Shown: piece by piece, positions 22,117 through 35,094 of the stretch
Layout of the letters: each line of letters starts with the position of its first letter
Numbering within the stretch: the first letter of the stretch is position 1
Assembly (NCBI GenBank): GCA_013396655.1
Contig: WBMV01000443.1
Coordinates: forward strand, 116,159-180,158
Origin: Campylorhamphus procurvoides
Taxonomy: Eukaryota; Chordata; Aves; Passeriformes; Dendrocolaptidae
Direction: 5' to 3'
Length of the DNA stretch: 64,000 nt
Position numbers and translations under genes: made by a program
The notes under the pieces: generated by a model
Told to the model about the DNA's origin: nothing
The model's input: only the letters and a program-made list of their open reading frames with translations
The model's database searches: none

Positions 22117-25100
22117 CCATTGAGGTTTGGCTCCATGTAATTAGTTTGCTGTATCTGCAAACAGGTATGTTCTCTTGAGCTCTTTGGAGGCATTCCTCAT
22201 GGGACTGGCCCATGCAGAGTTGTGTGGCATGAGAAACCACTGGAAATCAGGGCTGAGTTGTCCTTCAGCTCCTCTACCTCACCCCAAACCTGTGTCTATC
22301 TCCTGGTACAGCTATGCTCTTCAGAAAGTCATATTTCTGCAAGTGAACAGAAACAGCTTAAGGAAACCAGCCTTATTACAAATTTATGAACCATTATAAA
22401 TTATTATGGTAAATTATGCTCGTGTGTGTGCGGTGGAATCCAGCCCAGAGGTGGTTTATGTCCATTCCAGGGAGCGAAAAGATTTTCCAACAGCATGTAA
22501 GAGTGTCTAGGTTTGGCCATCAGTTTCTCTTGGGTTCAAAATTAAATAAGTCCTCATGCAATATGTACCAATCATGTATTGTTTTAGTTTACGTTCACAA
22601 GTGCTGTTGAGCTCAGTAATTCTGAGTTAGCTCAATATTTTCAAAAAGTCAATAAAAGCTACAGTTGTCACCGAAGATTCACTTGTCAAACACCTCTCCT
22701 ACCTAAAAGTAACACAAGAGTAGTAGAACAAAAAGACCTACTAAAATGGTGCCAAATTTAAAACATAACAACCTCTTAAGATTATGTAAGAGCTATAGGA
22801 AGTATGTTGATTTATTTATGAATGTGGGACTCTTGTCTACTCATTATTTTGTGAGTCTGTATTGGAGTGTTTTGCTTTTCCTTTCCTTTCATAAATAAGC
22901 AATAATTGACACTGAGGCAGACAAAGGAGTGAATTTAAAGGATCTTGAAACATAAGAGGCAGTTTTGCCAGAGGTTTCATCTGAGAGAAGCTAAGTCAGT
23001 ATGAGCTGGAAAGCTTGGGGAAGTAGACAGAAATAATCAAGTCAACATGTCAAAAAAGGCTGTTCAACTTAGACTGGAGTTGGGCTTGTTTACCTTTCTT
23101 GCGCATAATGCTTGGAAGAGACAAGCTCTGTGCTGGTTTAAGGCCAGCTGAAGTGCTTTGTGGTGCTCACATCTCTGTTACAATGGGAATATAGAGGTGG
23201 AGGCATTTCTATTTACTTAACAACTCAGTGAAACCCTCAGTCTGATACTGTGTCCAATATAATCAATTTTAATGTGATTTTTGTGTTCCTTTAATCCTGG
23301 AGCTGTCCTTCAAAATCCATATTTGTCAAGGCAAATATAGTAGGCCTAAAGGAAGCTGGGTGATTCCTTTTTTTACATCCCTGAATGAATGGTAGGCTAT
23401 GCTCTATTTTTAAGGATATGTTCTTGGGCTCTGAGACACCTGAATGTTTCCAAAAATCTGCCACTACCTCTCTGAAAAACTGAAATGATCATTGTCATTG
23501 GTGTCTCCTTCGACAGGATATATGTGGTCAGGGGGAGGTAGTTAATATAATAAAGTTATTTAATCTTCTCTATGTCCAGCTTGAACTTGAAAATAATAGA
23601 AACAGAGCCGGGGTGCTTTTGCTCTCTAAGTGTTTCACTGGCTTTCCCCATATTAGCTAATATAGCGCTGGAAAGAACTGAAATTTTGGACCTGCACTTT
23701 TAGGATTCCCCAGCGTTGCTATCAGCAACCTCCCAAACTGATCCATTCAGTTGGTCCTTTGATGTGCAATTAAACCCAGGAAAAAATAGCTTTGTGTAAT
23801 GTATAAATAGAAAAGAGGAGAGATAAAGGTGGTGTTGAAGTTGCTTGCTGACAGCTTGGCATTCAAAAGTTAAAGGTGCATGCCACTACCTCTGCTTGAG
23901 ACCTGAAAAATGTCTGCTCCTTCCCAATCCCAGCCCCATGAAAATTAGCACTTTATTTACCTTGCAGGTACTTTTTTTTTTTCCCGCAGTTGGAAAGAAA
24001 GAAAAAAAGTTCTTTGAGGACCACCTAATTTGTTTTAAAAGCATTATGATTTTTTTGTATTGAGGAAAATGTCAGCTGCTGTCCAGGACAGTGCTTTCAT
24101 TAGGCGATTTTTCTCTTTATCTCTAAAAAAGCAGCATTCTTGCTGGAAGCCATTAAGTTTGCCCATTCTAGGTGATGAATATCTGACATGTGAAATACAG
24201 ACTTCTTGCATGCTGCAAAGGCCTGGGTATGTGGTGTGGTCTTTGAGGGATAAGGCAGCCAGGCACATTTTGATTAACCTGACAAAAGGGTGAGATAATC
24301 CAAGTGAAAGCTACAGTACTTGAATGAACCTCAGCAAGAAATTTGATTTGCCTTCTGAAAGAACAAAAATTAGCTGGTGCCAATGGATGAGGAAAGCCAA
24401 TCAAACTCAGGACAGGTAGGATGAGTATCTGGAGAAAATAGGGAGGCAAGTGATGCAGTTATTACCCTACCGTTACCTGTCTTAAGAACACAGACATCTA
24501 GTCCCAGATGGATTTCCAGGTTCCCTTTACAGCCTAAACAGAACACTTCCACAAAGGCTGAATCAGGTCAATGTAAAGCTGGACAGGATCTCTTGATTTT
24601 TCATATCCAGCTCACAGTGACTGCACCCCCTGTGTCCTGTAATCACTTCAACACAAGTCTGTTATGTTCTAGCTTAACATTTAGTTGGTTGGTTGTTCCC
24701 AGTGTTTTTTCCAGTCTATGCCCTAATTCATTCATACCTCTCCCCTGATGCCCTCACTGTGCAAATGGGTGTAAGGTACTTTCTCACCTCCCTGTTATTA
24801 AAGCTTTGATATATCAGTAGACAGAAAATGTCTCTGTCTTATTGGACTCACACAAGCCAAGAGAGGTTCTCCTCTCTTTTGAGGATCCCAGTGGCCATCT
24901 GCTACATGACTTCCAGCTGGTTGTTCTTCATCCGGCTGAATTGCTAAAAGATGTTTGGAAACTCAGAGCATCCTGCCTGATAATGTCAAAACAAAATCAT
25001 AGAAAAGTCTGTTCTGAAAGGCCAACCCTCTTGAGGTCTTTTTGTGAATTCGCGATGATTTTTTAAGAATTTGCCATGCATGGTTTTGTGGCTGCCAGAG

Positions 25101-26071
25101 GAAAAACGTGTGACAAAATCTGCTTGTTTAGTTTTGTGGCTTCTCAAATGTAGATAAAAAAGTAGGTGTCACCATCACAATAATAACCTGAGAACAGGAG
25201 GTTGGGGTCTCTGGTGAGAGATAATGGGATGAGTCAGGGCTTGAGGCTGAGCTCTTTTCTAGATGCATACACAAAGCAGTAATAAATGAGCCACAGTTTA
25301 TTATGGGGGAGCATCAGATCTTCCAGCTGCTCTATTAGGACTTCAGGCCAGGATATTTAATTATGCCCTGGCCTCCTCCTTTAAGCAGATTATCACAGTG
25401 ACACACTGACTGCTGTGCCCTTCCAGCACCCTCAGGCTTTGCTCCTGCTCCATTGCTCATGGTGGCCCTGCTGTCCATGGAGGTTTTGCTGTGGGCAGGG
25501 GTGGTCCCTGGATTTTAGATAAATAATAATAATAAAAAATATGTTTATGAGAATGGTTAGATCACTTATTGTGATTGTTATTACTTAGCACATGTGGGAT
25601 TTTATAAATAGGCAGTGTGTCAATAATGAAAACCATGGCAAGCACAGAGAAAGGCAATCTCAGTAGCTGGACTCCTTTCTTCTTATTAGTTCACCCATCT
25701 GTGCACTGCAGAGAGCAGGGACATGGCCTCCTCTTCACCCCTGCACTTCCATTCACAGTAGTGGCTCAGAATATACCCATGCCAGGGGTGCACATCTGTG
25801 CCCCTTCCCCTGTCTACTCTTCAACCTTCCTCCAGAGGCAACTAATGCATGAGCTGAAGGCTCTGGTTCATCCCAGCAGGATTACAGGTGCTGCAGTACT
25901 GCCTTCCCAGGTTGTCTTTGCTGGGTGCAGCTCTTAGAGCAAAAAAATTCTCCTTGCTGCAAAAAAAGCCCTTGGTCCGTGCTGCTGGAGGTGAGCCATC
26001 TCCCCAGGGCTCCCTCTCTAGAGTGTTTATTTTGTCCCACCACAAGCTTGCCAGTTCCTTGTTGCAGTGAA
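22117..26071. other. long non-coding stretch, nothing recognised
   Basis: Mostly AT-leaning unique DNA. It includes short T runs (e.g. 23970) and an ATA-rich patch at about 25520. No frame over 106 codons and no recognisable repeat family. Confidence 0.55.
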
Positions 26072-26170
26072 TTTTACTTTCTTCCACTTTTTGAGTGGGG
26101 ATAATAGTCCTTACGGGGCTTTGAAGTGCATGTAAGTGTTGGGGTCACGGCTGATAATACAACTATTACA
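26072..26170 (+). mobile_element. probable MIR-type SINE fragment
   Basis: CTTCCACTTTTTGAGTGGGG followed by ATAATAGTCCTTAC and a GTGCATGTAAGTGTT segment aligns with the MIR core ('CATCTGTAAAATGGGGATAATA...') and the 'GTAAAGTGCTT' tail. Short and diverged. Confidence 0.42.
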
Positions 26171-29100
26171 AGGACAAAGGCAACAAGAGTGCTAGAAAGG
26201 CATGGATATGTGGTTTCCTAGTGAGAACTGATGATTTTTATTTAGGTTATTGTGTTTTTGCCAGAAAATTTGTAGAAAAAGGAGTTTAGTATTTCCCAAA
26301 TAAATAGTTCATACACTGGGAATAAATTCACCCAATAACTTTTGTTCCAAAAATAGAGATAGGAACTCTGAAAAAAGCCTAAAGAGTGCAGCTATTTTTC
26401 AAGGAAATGTTTTAAGTTTCCTCATTGAAAGGCATACGTTGAGACAGATGGAGAGGAGAAGAAGGATGAAAAAGAAGAAATGTGAATGAGAAGATAAAAA
26501 GAATTGGACTTTTTTTTTCCACCCAGAATATGACAAAATACACTTCCTGAGCTATTTTATGTAGATTTCCTGCCCCTTCTCCCCAACCCCCAAAACCAAA
26601 ATATACTGTTCCTTCAGTTCTTTTCCTAGATTGTGTCATTATCTCCAATCCTGAATTGATGTGTGACCTGCAGCAAGTGACAACTTCCATGTGATTTGGC
26701 TCACCCTTCTGGAAATATGGGGGTTTAATGGGCTTCATTCATTCAACTTGCCCAGCTACTCTGCAAGCTGGAGGTGAGGGTGGCACTGTGTACATGCCAA
26801 GTCTGGACAGAAACTGTCAGTCCTGTCTGCTCTAATGAGACTTTTCTCCTAGAGAGAACATCAGCTTGTAACCCATCCACCACTGCCACGTACATGCAGC
26901 TGTGCTGCAAAATATTCCTGAGGTGTATAGTATCACTTCAGTCAGTTTTGGGTCAGCAGTCTTCTGAAGACAGCAAAATAGTGTTCCCTAAATGAAAGTT
27001 TATGGTGAAAACTTGAGAATTTTGGAAAATATAAGGCAATTGCTTTGCATCAGTGATAGACCTCTAGCTCATGCTCCTGCTCATTAAATGGTGCTTCGGC
27101 CAGGCAAGCAGGGAAGTCATTGCCCCTGTATAAGGGGCAACATGTGATGGGCTATTCAGGTATGAAATAGGTACTGGAGTCTATCAAGGCAATGAAAAGC
27201 AGTGGTCATACATCACAGTATGACATAATTTTTCATCATCTTCTGCCAGCTGAGTTGTGATTAAGGTGTTAGCAAGTTTGTCAATTGTCAGATCATAAAA
27301 CTGGTTGTCAGAGCTGCACTAAAATGTGCAAACCTCTGAAAACAGGCCAGGCTTTCAGGCTGATCCAGAACTGAAATACTGGCCTTCAGGTTTCCATTCC
27401 CTCAACTGCAAGGGAGATGACATGCAGGCAACACCCTCGCTCCCCACATGTCCTCACTGTGTGCAGTGTCCCCATGCTGTGTCCACATTAACATCAACAT
27501 ATCCTGTGTGCTCCCCTTCATCCAGGCGCCTTTCAGCTGAGGCCTCTGATGGCATCTTATCTCAGCAAGGCAGAGACACACTTTGGGCTGTTCAGGTTTC
27601 CCAGCCAGTTTCTCAGTGTTGGTGCTTTAGCACAAAATGCAATGACAGTGGTTATGTGTGATGGGATTAGGTAACTAACCACTGACAAAACAATGGTCAC
27701 TTGAGATAACAAGCATGAGAAAAAGAAAGGGAGCTGAGGATCATGACCTAGAACGGGGGGGAGGAGTGAATAACAGATGCCTTTGCAGTATTTCACTGCT
27801 GCTTCTAATGAAAGAACACTTAGACATTTGGAGAGTAAGCCAAGACCTGCTCCGGTCAAGGGAACCCCGAGGTGTTTGATTTACAAACACTGCAAAACTT
27901 TGAAAGGGTTTACAGCTTTTTTTTTTCACCCTGTCTGCTCACTGGCACTTGTGGAATTATGAGGGAATGGTTTGGGTTGTTACTGTGGTTTTACTCTTTT
28001 ACAGTTCTTCCATGCACCATTTTCCCCCCTGTTTGATGGGTCCCTAAAGATACACAGGCCACCCCGTGAGAATCAACAGCCTGGAAAGACAAAGTGGAAA
28101 GTCTGTACTTCATGTAATCATTGGAGTTCCTTGGTACTAGAGGAAAGCCAGGAGGAGGAAAACCATGGACTTTAGTTTCATTGCAAAAAGAGCTGTCTTA
28201 TTGTGAGAACAAACGTTTTTTTCTTCAAACAAAGCTAGACGAGTCTGAAGTTGTTGTGCAATGAGTACAGCATGTTCACAGGGGAGAGTGTCGCATGCTG
28301 CAAATGCACCCAGTGCCCTCCAAGGCAAAGACCATTCAGCCAACAGGTTCAGGCCAACCCCTCCAACACGACCAATTGTACAGACTTGTCCACCATTCCT
28401 CAATCTCTCTGGGGAATGGGAGGCAATAAGGTGGAAGGATGTAGCATTGGCAAGGTTACCCCTTCCCTGACTTTTTATTTCTTGCAGAAGAATGGATTCA
28501 TTGAATGAGATAAATGTGTTGGTAAAACCATCCTGCTTGGCAGCGTGCACCCCTTCCTTCTGGCAAAGTTTGGTTCTCTGAACACTTTGTGTCTACTGTG
28601 TCGTGATATCCCCACACTTTCCCTGGAAAAATCAATCCCTGAACCACTTAAGCAAGGTGTTTTTGGTGAAGCTGAGTTACACAGTGACCACACAGCTGAG
28701 GAATGCAGATATTTGGGACTCCCCTGGAAAGACCCTGCTGAAAGATCTCCAGGGTGTACTGTACTAAGCATAAGCCTACCACCCCCAGGGTTTGGAAGAG
28801 AGCAAATTCCTTCCAGGATTATAGGATTAAGAAGCTGAAAAGTGATTCAAATTCTTCATTAAACAGGAAAAAAAAAGGAAAAAAAAAAAAAAAGGAGAGA
28901 CATGAGGGGAAGCTCTTCAATGCATGCATCACTCGAAGTGTTTTCCTTGTAATTAAAGGAAGTTATTGAAAAATATTTGAGGGGATTAAATGCTCAGAGT
29001 ATATGTGCCGATCAAATAACACAAGAGTCTGCATTCTTCTGAGTAATCAATGGAGTGACTTGAATGGGGAGGTTCAAAAGAGCACAGTTATTGTTAAAGT

Positions 29101-29910
29101 GCCATTGTAGTAGTATTCACCATACTGTACGGCAGATGGACAGGCCCAAGGGTTTCCCAGCAGGGAAACTTTGCTATAGCTGAAAAAATGGCAAGGGCCT
29201 GGAATTTGTATGTGGGTATTTCCACAGCAATTGTTAAAATTTCAGGCGGGCTTTTCTTCCCTTTATGCTCCCCAACCAGAATGTAGAAAGAGATGTTCCT
29301 AATTTCTTAATTTCCTAGTTTGAGGAAGGCTTGTTTTGGACTGGCACTATAAACAGGACATATGTTCACAAAATGCATGGACAAGAAAAGTGTTTAAGAA
29401 TTGAGCCCAGGGCATAACAAGTGGGAGGGACTCCTATGGTAAACAGGGAATTGTACTTACCATTATTCTTTCTTCTGTCTTCTGACAGCTTAATTGTTAG
29501 TGGTCATTATTTAGCCATTAATTAAGAGGTCATTATGTCCCAGACACCTGGTGTCTAGAATAGCCAATGTGTCCTGCAGTTTGTAACATGGTACCATGAC
29601 CACCATGGTGTTCTGTGAGTGTTAGCCCACATGTGTGATAGTAATGTCACTCTATCCAGAGTTCTTTGCTTTATTCTGACTTTTCCTTTGGGTGTTTCAG
29701 TGCTGACAGTGGGCACAAGCAGCACTGGCTGGCAGAGAAGGAGATCCAAGGAGTGTTTGAAGACCATGAGGCTGTGGGATTTTTTGTCATTTTGCATCAA
29801 ACTACTGGGAATCAAATTTCCCTGAATTACCAGGGTCCTCTTTCTGGTGCTCTTGCAGGAGAAGGCACCTGACTTTAGACAAAACCTGGCCCCAAGGTCA
29901 AACCTCCACC
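26171..29910. other. long non-coding stretch, nothing recognised
   Basis: Unique sequence with an A-rich tract at 28865-28893. The minus-strand frame at 28137-28550 (137 codons) overlaps plus-strand frames and shows no family features, so it is regarded as chance. Confidence 0.55.
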
Positions 29911-30073
29911 TTTGCTGCTGCTCTGCCATACAGCCTGTGGACAAAACAACTCACCTTGTTAGCTTTCTTTGGATTTTATAAATGAGCAGTTTAATGACAT
30001 CCCTTTCAGTTCCTGGATTTAATTAATGGTCAAAAAGTGCTTTGAGATCGTGATATGAAAGATGCCATAAAGC
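29911..30073 (+). mobile_element. MIR/CORE-type SINE relic
   Basis: The segment aligns part by part with a MIR-type element: CTGCTCTGCCATACAGCCTG, a degenerate 'cctcagtttcc...' region around TTTATAAATGAGCAG, CATCCCTTTCAG, GGATTTAATTAATG, then the tail AAGTGCTTTGAGATCGTGA and GAAAGATGCCATAAAG. The 'GTGCTTTGAGATC' tail motif is the clearest signature. It is followed at once by a TCTCC microsatellite. Confidence 0.62.
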
Positions 30074-30120
30074 TTCTCTCCTCTCCTCTCCTCTCCTCTC
30101 CTCTCCTCCTCTCCCCTCCC
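30074..30120. repeat. (TCTCC)n microsatellite
   Basis: About seven near-perfect TCTCC/CTCTC units followed by a degenerate CTCCCC end. It abuts the 3' end of the SINE relic, a common position for a simple repeat to grow. Confidence 0.95.
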
Positions 30121-31681
30121 TCAGACCTACTCACCAAGGTGCAACTATCCTCACTTTTTGCTTGTTTCCTTTAATGTCTCATCTATATTTCCTTCACCTC
30201 AGTTTAATTACATTATTTCTTACGCTACCCACAGTGAACAGTACCACATTATTTCCTTTCTCTATGCTTTGGCCACTTATATTAAATCAGTCTGGAATTT
30301 GATCCAGTCAGGAAATGAATCAATTTTAGACATCCCATTATCCTCATGCTTTTGCCTTGCCAGAAATGTCCGAATCAGGATGACTGTTTCTTAGCCAGTC
30401 ACTTCAATCCTTTTTAGGCACTTAAAAGTAAACTTTCTTACAGAGACTGTTAGCACACCAAGTACCTAAATTGAAGTTAATGGATGCTCTGAGAGCAAGT
30501 CCTGTTTATTTTGGCATGTCTCTGTACAAATAAAAGTCTGATTATAGGTATCTGCATAAGAAAGTAAGGGTGGAATGACTGCAGGTTTGGAGGCTTTTTT
30601 CTTTTTTTTTTTTTCTTTTTAAATATTTTTCTTTTATTTTAAACTACTTTGGCAAACCAACCATACATCTTCTCACTTCCTCCTTCTAAAAGCTAACCAG
30701 ACAGCATATGCCAGCATCAAAATTTCCCACTGATCGTTTGTTTATCATTCTGTCACCTCAAGCGTGGAGTGGAAAGTTTGAACTGACCCTGGGGTATGGT
30801 ATTTGTTAATAACCGAAAGTATGATTTGCCCAAGTTGCCATTTAAAGAAATTCACAGTCCACTCTACTTTGTATGGTGCCACGTAGTATCAGTAGGTGCT
30901 CAAATTCAGCAGAACTAAGTGCAAAATGCACTTTGGAGTCCTGTGTCTGACGCCCTGGAGGTTAATGGAGTAGGTATTTTTCTAACCTTACAATTGTGGT
31001 TAATAAAATAATGGATGAGGAATGGGGGAAAGAAGGGTTTTTTTTAATTTTTTATTTATTTTCTTTTGGCTCCACAGATGTGCTTAAGCAAACACAGTCT
31101 CCTGATCCTGCAAACAGCAGTTCCCTTGGCAAAATGGTTTGGGAAGGCTTTGGATAACTTTAGTTAAAAAACAGTCTTGCAAAAAATAAGCTGTCAGAGA
31201 GTAAATATTTAACTTTTCCATTTGTTTTCTGCTTTGGATGGAGTGTACATTACAAACCTTATTCATAGCTGCTAATGTAGTTAATGTCAACAGAGTTATA
31301 GTTGGAAAGGAAATTACCCGGCCTGTTGTGATTTCACATCCTTTTTTGTAATTCCTTCTCCTGGAGAGATTGGTTGTTCATGATGACAGACACTGACACA
31401 GACTGACTCGCCAGGCAGCTCGGAGTGTCGTACAATACAATGCAAGTTCTGGAGTTCTGTATACAAAGAAATTACCCATGGAAAGTACCCACCACAATGA
31501 CAAAAACAGAACCAATTCTGTGACCAGAAGCTAAAACCAGAGCAGTACAAGTTACAATAAAGGGGAAAATGTTTAACAGATTATACCAAGTTTGTTTGTG
31601 GAGACTTGCTGTCTTGGGATATGATAGGAGGAATTTCTTTGCAGAATGTGTGATTTATTTAAGCTTTACTAGACTTGAATG
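30121..31681. other. non-coding stretch, nothing recognised
   Basis: AT-rich unique sequence with T runs at about 30596-30640 and 31037-31063. The part at 31330-31560 is unique and contains GCTCGGAGTGTCGTAC-type CpG sites in a CpG-poor setting, but no exon is supported. Confidence 0.55.
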
Positions 31682-32219
31682 AGGTGATTCTGTCCCTCTA
31701 CTCCACTCTCCTGAGACCCCACCTGCAGAGCTGCCTCCAGCTCTGGGCTCCCAGCACAGGAAGGACATGGAGCTGTTGGAGCGAGTCCAGGGGAGGCCAC
31801 CAAATTGATTAAAGGGATGGAGCGCCTCTCCTGAGAGGAAAGGCTGAAAGAATTCTGATTGTTCAGCTTGGAAATGAGAAGGCTTCAGGGTGACCTAAAG
31901 GTATATGAAGGGAATTTATAGAAAAGATGGAGAGAGACTATTTACAATGGCCTGGAGTGACAGGACAAGAGGGAATGGATTCGCACTGAAAGAGTGGGTT
32001 TAGTTTAGATGTTGGAAGAAATTCTTCCCTGTGAGGGTGGTGAGGCCGTGGCACAGGTTTCCCAGAGAAGCTGTGGATAGAAGTGTCCAGGGGCAGGTTG
32101 GACAGGGCTTGAAGCAGCCTGATGTACTGGAAAGTGTCCCTGCCTATGGCAGGGCGTTGCAACGACATGAGCTTCAAGACCCCTTCCAGCCCAAACCATT
32201 CTGTGGTTCCATGATGCAA
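31682..32219 (+). mobile_element. CR1 LINE 3' fragment, longest in window
   Basis: Plus-strand CR1 of about 540 bp. Recognisable parts in order are 'TGAGACCCCACCTGCAGAG', 'CCAGCTCTGGGCTCCCAGCA', 'GGACATGGAGCTGTTGGAGC', 'GAGTCCAGGGGAGGCC', 'GACAGGACAAGAGGGAATGG', 'GAAATTCTTCCCTGTGAGGG', 'TGTCCCTGCCTATGGCAGGG' and the 'CCAGCCCAAACCATTCTGTGG' tail ending CCATGATG. The 5' part encodes remnants of the end of ORF2 with frame breaks. It is truncated and not mobile. Confidence 0.94.
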
Positions 32220-33011
32220 GGAGTAACCAGGGCAATTACGTGGTGTGCAATCTATAGGTGGTAAAGATAAATGAAATCTCTCTCATTTGCTTTTCCGATC
32301 TGTGGTGCCAGGCTGCAAAGTGTACATGAAAATCATTAGGAAAAGGCTGCTTTAACCAGTGAGACTTATCATGATAATAAACATTAGGCTTGGTAGTCAG
32401 TAGTAACAGGACCAGCACCTTAGAGAACAACTCGTTGCAGAGTGCCAAGAAAAGGGAAAGTGATTGAGTTTCAAAGGCAAAATGAACAGTCTATAAGTTT
32501 AGTCCTAGACTGTGTGTAATCGTGTTAAGATTCTCTGTCTCCTTCAGCATCAGGACCAAAGTCCCTGCATTGGTATGTGCCTTCCTTATTGCTAAACCCA
32601 TTTGCATTGCTGGAACATGGAGGAAACCCAATGACCTGAGCAGGCAAGAGACCCAGGATATCCTGAGTTCTTGTGCTAAGGCTTGGCAAAAAATTTGGCT
32701 CCTGCAATTTCCTCCTCTCCCTGCAAAGAGGTTAATTCAGTAATTATTCTAAGAAACAAGATCTCTGCATGCTTGGCAAAAGGCCAGAGATTCATCCAAA
32801 CTTGTGGGCTTACTTCCCTGATGTTCAGGCCAATTGGTGCACTCAGGCTGCACAATGAGTTGCAGATGTAGTGATCTCATGTACTTCACTGGTAAAAAGC
32901 ACAGAAATGTGTACCCTGAAGTCGAATGTAAATGCAAAAAGATGGTTCCCTGAGACAGCAATCTGAACATCCCAAAACAGCATCACACCAACCCTCCCCC
33001 AATTTAATCCT
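32220..33011. other. non-coding stretch, nothing recognised
   Basis: Unique sequence between a CR1 fragment and a SINE relic. No exon or repeat is recognised. Confidence 0.6.
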
Positions 33012-33062
33012 TTGCTTTGTTGCCTCATCTTTCCCATCTGTGAAATGGAAACAATTCCACTT
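33012..33062 (+). mobile_element. probable MIR-type SINE core fragment
   Basis: TTGCCTCATCTTTCCCATCT followed by GTGAAATGGAAACAATTCC aligns with the MIR core 'tgcctcagtttcc.catctgtaaaatggggataat'. Only about 50 bp is clear; the flanks have decayed. Confidence 0.42.
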
Positions 33063-34047
33063 TGCTTTGTCCTGCTTTGCCCTGAGGAACTGGAATGAGC
33101 TAGACCTTTCAAAAGGACTTTAAAGACAGATTATTGTTTTTCATTACTGTGTGCAACACTTCCCACCATGAAGTGATACTTCAGAATGAAGGTACAATTT
33201 TGCGGTGCCAAAAAAATTAATGCTAACCTTCCACCAAAAACATCACTGCTTTGCTAGATCGAAATCAGCTGTGTTTGACAGAACCATTTGTAACCTTTGC
33301 CAATGCTATGTGGTTCTGCATGACCAGACTGGACCTGGTGTATTTTATTTTTTTCCCTACTTTCTGTGGGGGATTATGTGTTGTGACTTTGACCTGGGAC
33401 ATTTCCTTTCTTCAGGAGGATTAAACTCCGGTTGTTTTTCTGCTAGCAGTGAGTATCATTTGCAGACTAAGAAATATGATTTCCTTCTTTTAAAATGGGT
33501 CAGACCCTTTTGGTTTTTTAACCACAAACAATGGAGTTCAGAGAAAAATCCAGAGGCACACAGACTTGGGAGCCTTTATGGCTTCTGATGTGAAACAGGC
33601 CTGTCTAATGCATTCAGTTCCTCGTCAGTTGTGAAAGAAATGTCTAAAGTTTCATAATATCATATCAGTTGTGCAAACAGCTTGTCCTTTTAAAGTAGGT
33701 GCTTAAAATCTGCACTTGGTTTTAATAAAGCTTAGTCTATTTTTATGCCTGAAGAAGTTTTATTTTCTAGGGGTGGTGGAAAGAAGGTAAAGAATTATTT
33801 TTTTTCTTTTTTTTAACTAAATAGGAGAAAAGTAACTCCATTTCACATGTCTGTGTCTCATTCAGGGCAATTAAAGATTTCACGTCATTTGATATTCTCT
33901 TTGAGAAGCACAGGAATTGGTTACGAGTTTCTACCCTTGTTAGATTTAAACTCTATTTCATTTTAACCCTGGGGAATTAGTCTGGGTTGAAGTGCATGCA
34001 TGCATGAATTAAATCACAGCAACTCAGTTATGTCTCTTTTTAATGTA
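33063..34047. other. non-coding stretch, nothing recognised
   Basis: AT-leaning unique sequence with T runs near 33800 and a short GCATGCATGCATG patch near 33993. The 127-codon frame at 33205-33588 has no recognisable features. Confidence 0.55.
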
Positions 34048-34147
34048 GAGCTCTCAAAGCTCTTAATCATGTGTTCATTTCTCAGAACTGCCCTGTGAGA
34101 TGGGTACAGTAGCTGTATCATTTCCAGAACTGCAAAATCCGTGTGCC
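34048..34147 (-). mobile_element. MIR-type SINE relic
   Basis: On the plus strand the order CTCTCAAAGCTCTT, CATTTCTCAGAACTGCCCTG, TGAGATGGGTACAGTAGCTG, then CATTTCCAGAA is the reverse complement of a MIR core and tail (the standard form reads 'TCAAAGCGCTTTAC...CTCACAACAACCCTGTGAGGTAGGTACTATTAT...'). Diverged but with several consecutive matching parts. Confidence 0.58.
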
Positions 34148-35080
34148 ATAAAGAATACATCTTCCTTCCTTCTTCTGTAATGGCTGTTACCTTGAGCAGG
34201 CAAGGAGCAGAGGCTGCCACCTGCACACAGATCTGCACAACCTCCAGTGTGATGTACTTTGTTTATAGCTCAAGCAGAGGGATGCAAGTGAGGCTGTTGC
34301 CCGCTAAAGGACATTTTTAGCTGGTTGAGCAGTAGTAATTCCTGTTTAAATGCTTACAATCCCATTGATCTCATCTGGCACAGTTTCAGCAGGCTAGACG
34401 GGTGAGTGTCTGCTGCTCAGAGTCATCAGTGGCCTTAGGGCTTTCTCCAGTGAGGTGTGAGATGTGGATTTGAGAGACAAAGAGCTTCAACTCTGGCTCA
34501 TCTGTGCGATCCAGCCCTGTGTAAGAGGTGAAGGCTGTGTTTGCAAAGGGGTCAACCTTTCTCAGTTCTCCAAATAAAAGACTCAGATCTTACCAGGTAA
34601 AGATCCCAGGGCTGTAGACTTCAACTGCACGGTGAAACACTTCATCAGGTATTTCTGGTAGCATCTTCATATGCCATTGATACAAGACAAAGCACAAAAA
34701 AGACCCCAAAACTAGAAGGAAAGGATAAATGCTACCACAGAGCTCAGGACTGAAATTAATTGATATCACTCTCCCTTCTCTAGTAGGGATATTAATGGGC
34801 CAGCTTGTGTCCCCCTGTAAAATCTGCAGCCCGTTATGTGACAGAGCAGGCTGTTAAAATGTTGAGAGATGAACAGCATGATGGCTGTGGTAGGTCACCT
34901 CCTGCAGAAAGGATAACAAAATATTTGTGTATCCTAGGCAGATGGAGGGACGAGCAACAGAAGCACATGGGGAAGCAGGTACTTTTCTAATTACCCAGAG
35001 AGGCAGCTCACCTTCACAGACGAGCAGAGCTGGCTTAATGTGGCAACAGCAGCTATTGCACCAGTTGAAGGACCAGCAAA

Positions 35081-35094
35081 GCTGCCATGGCAAC
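35081..35094. promoter_or_regulatory. RFX X-box-like palindrome
   Basis: GCTGCCATGGCAAC matches the RFX-factor X-box palindrome GTTGCCATGGCAAC at 13 of 14 positions. RFX proteins bind such sites in promoters and enhancers of cilia and neuronal genes. A single site may be chance, but the full two-half-site form is uncommon and lies inside a unique, relatively GC-rich segment. Confidence 0.35.

Noticed and set aside
28137..28550. 137-codon frame on minus
   Set aside because: Overlaps several plus-strand frames, has no recognisable motif and lies in ordinary non-coding composition.
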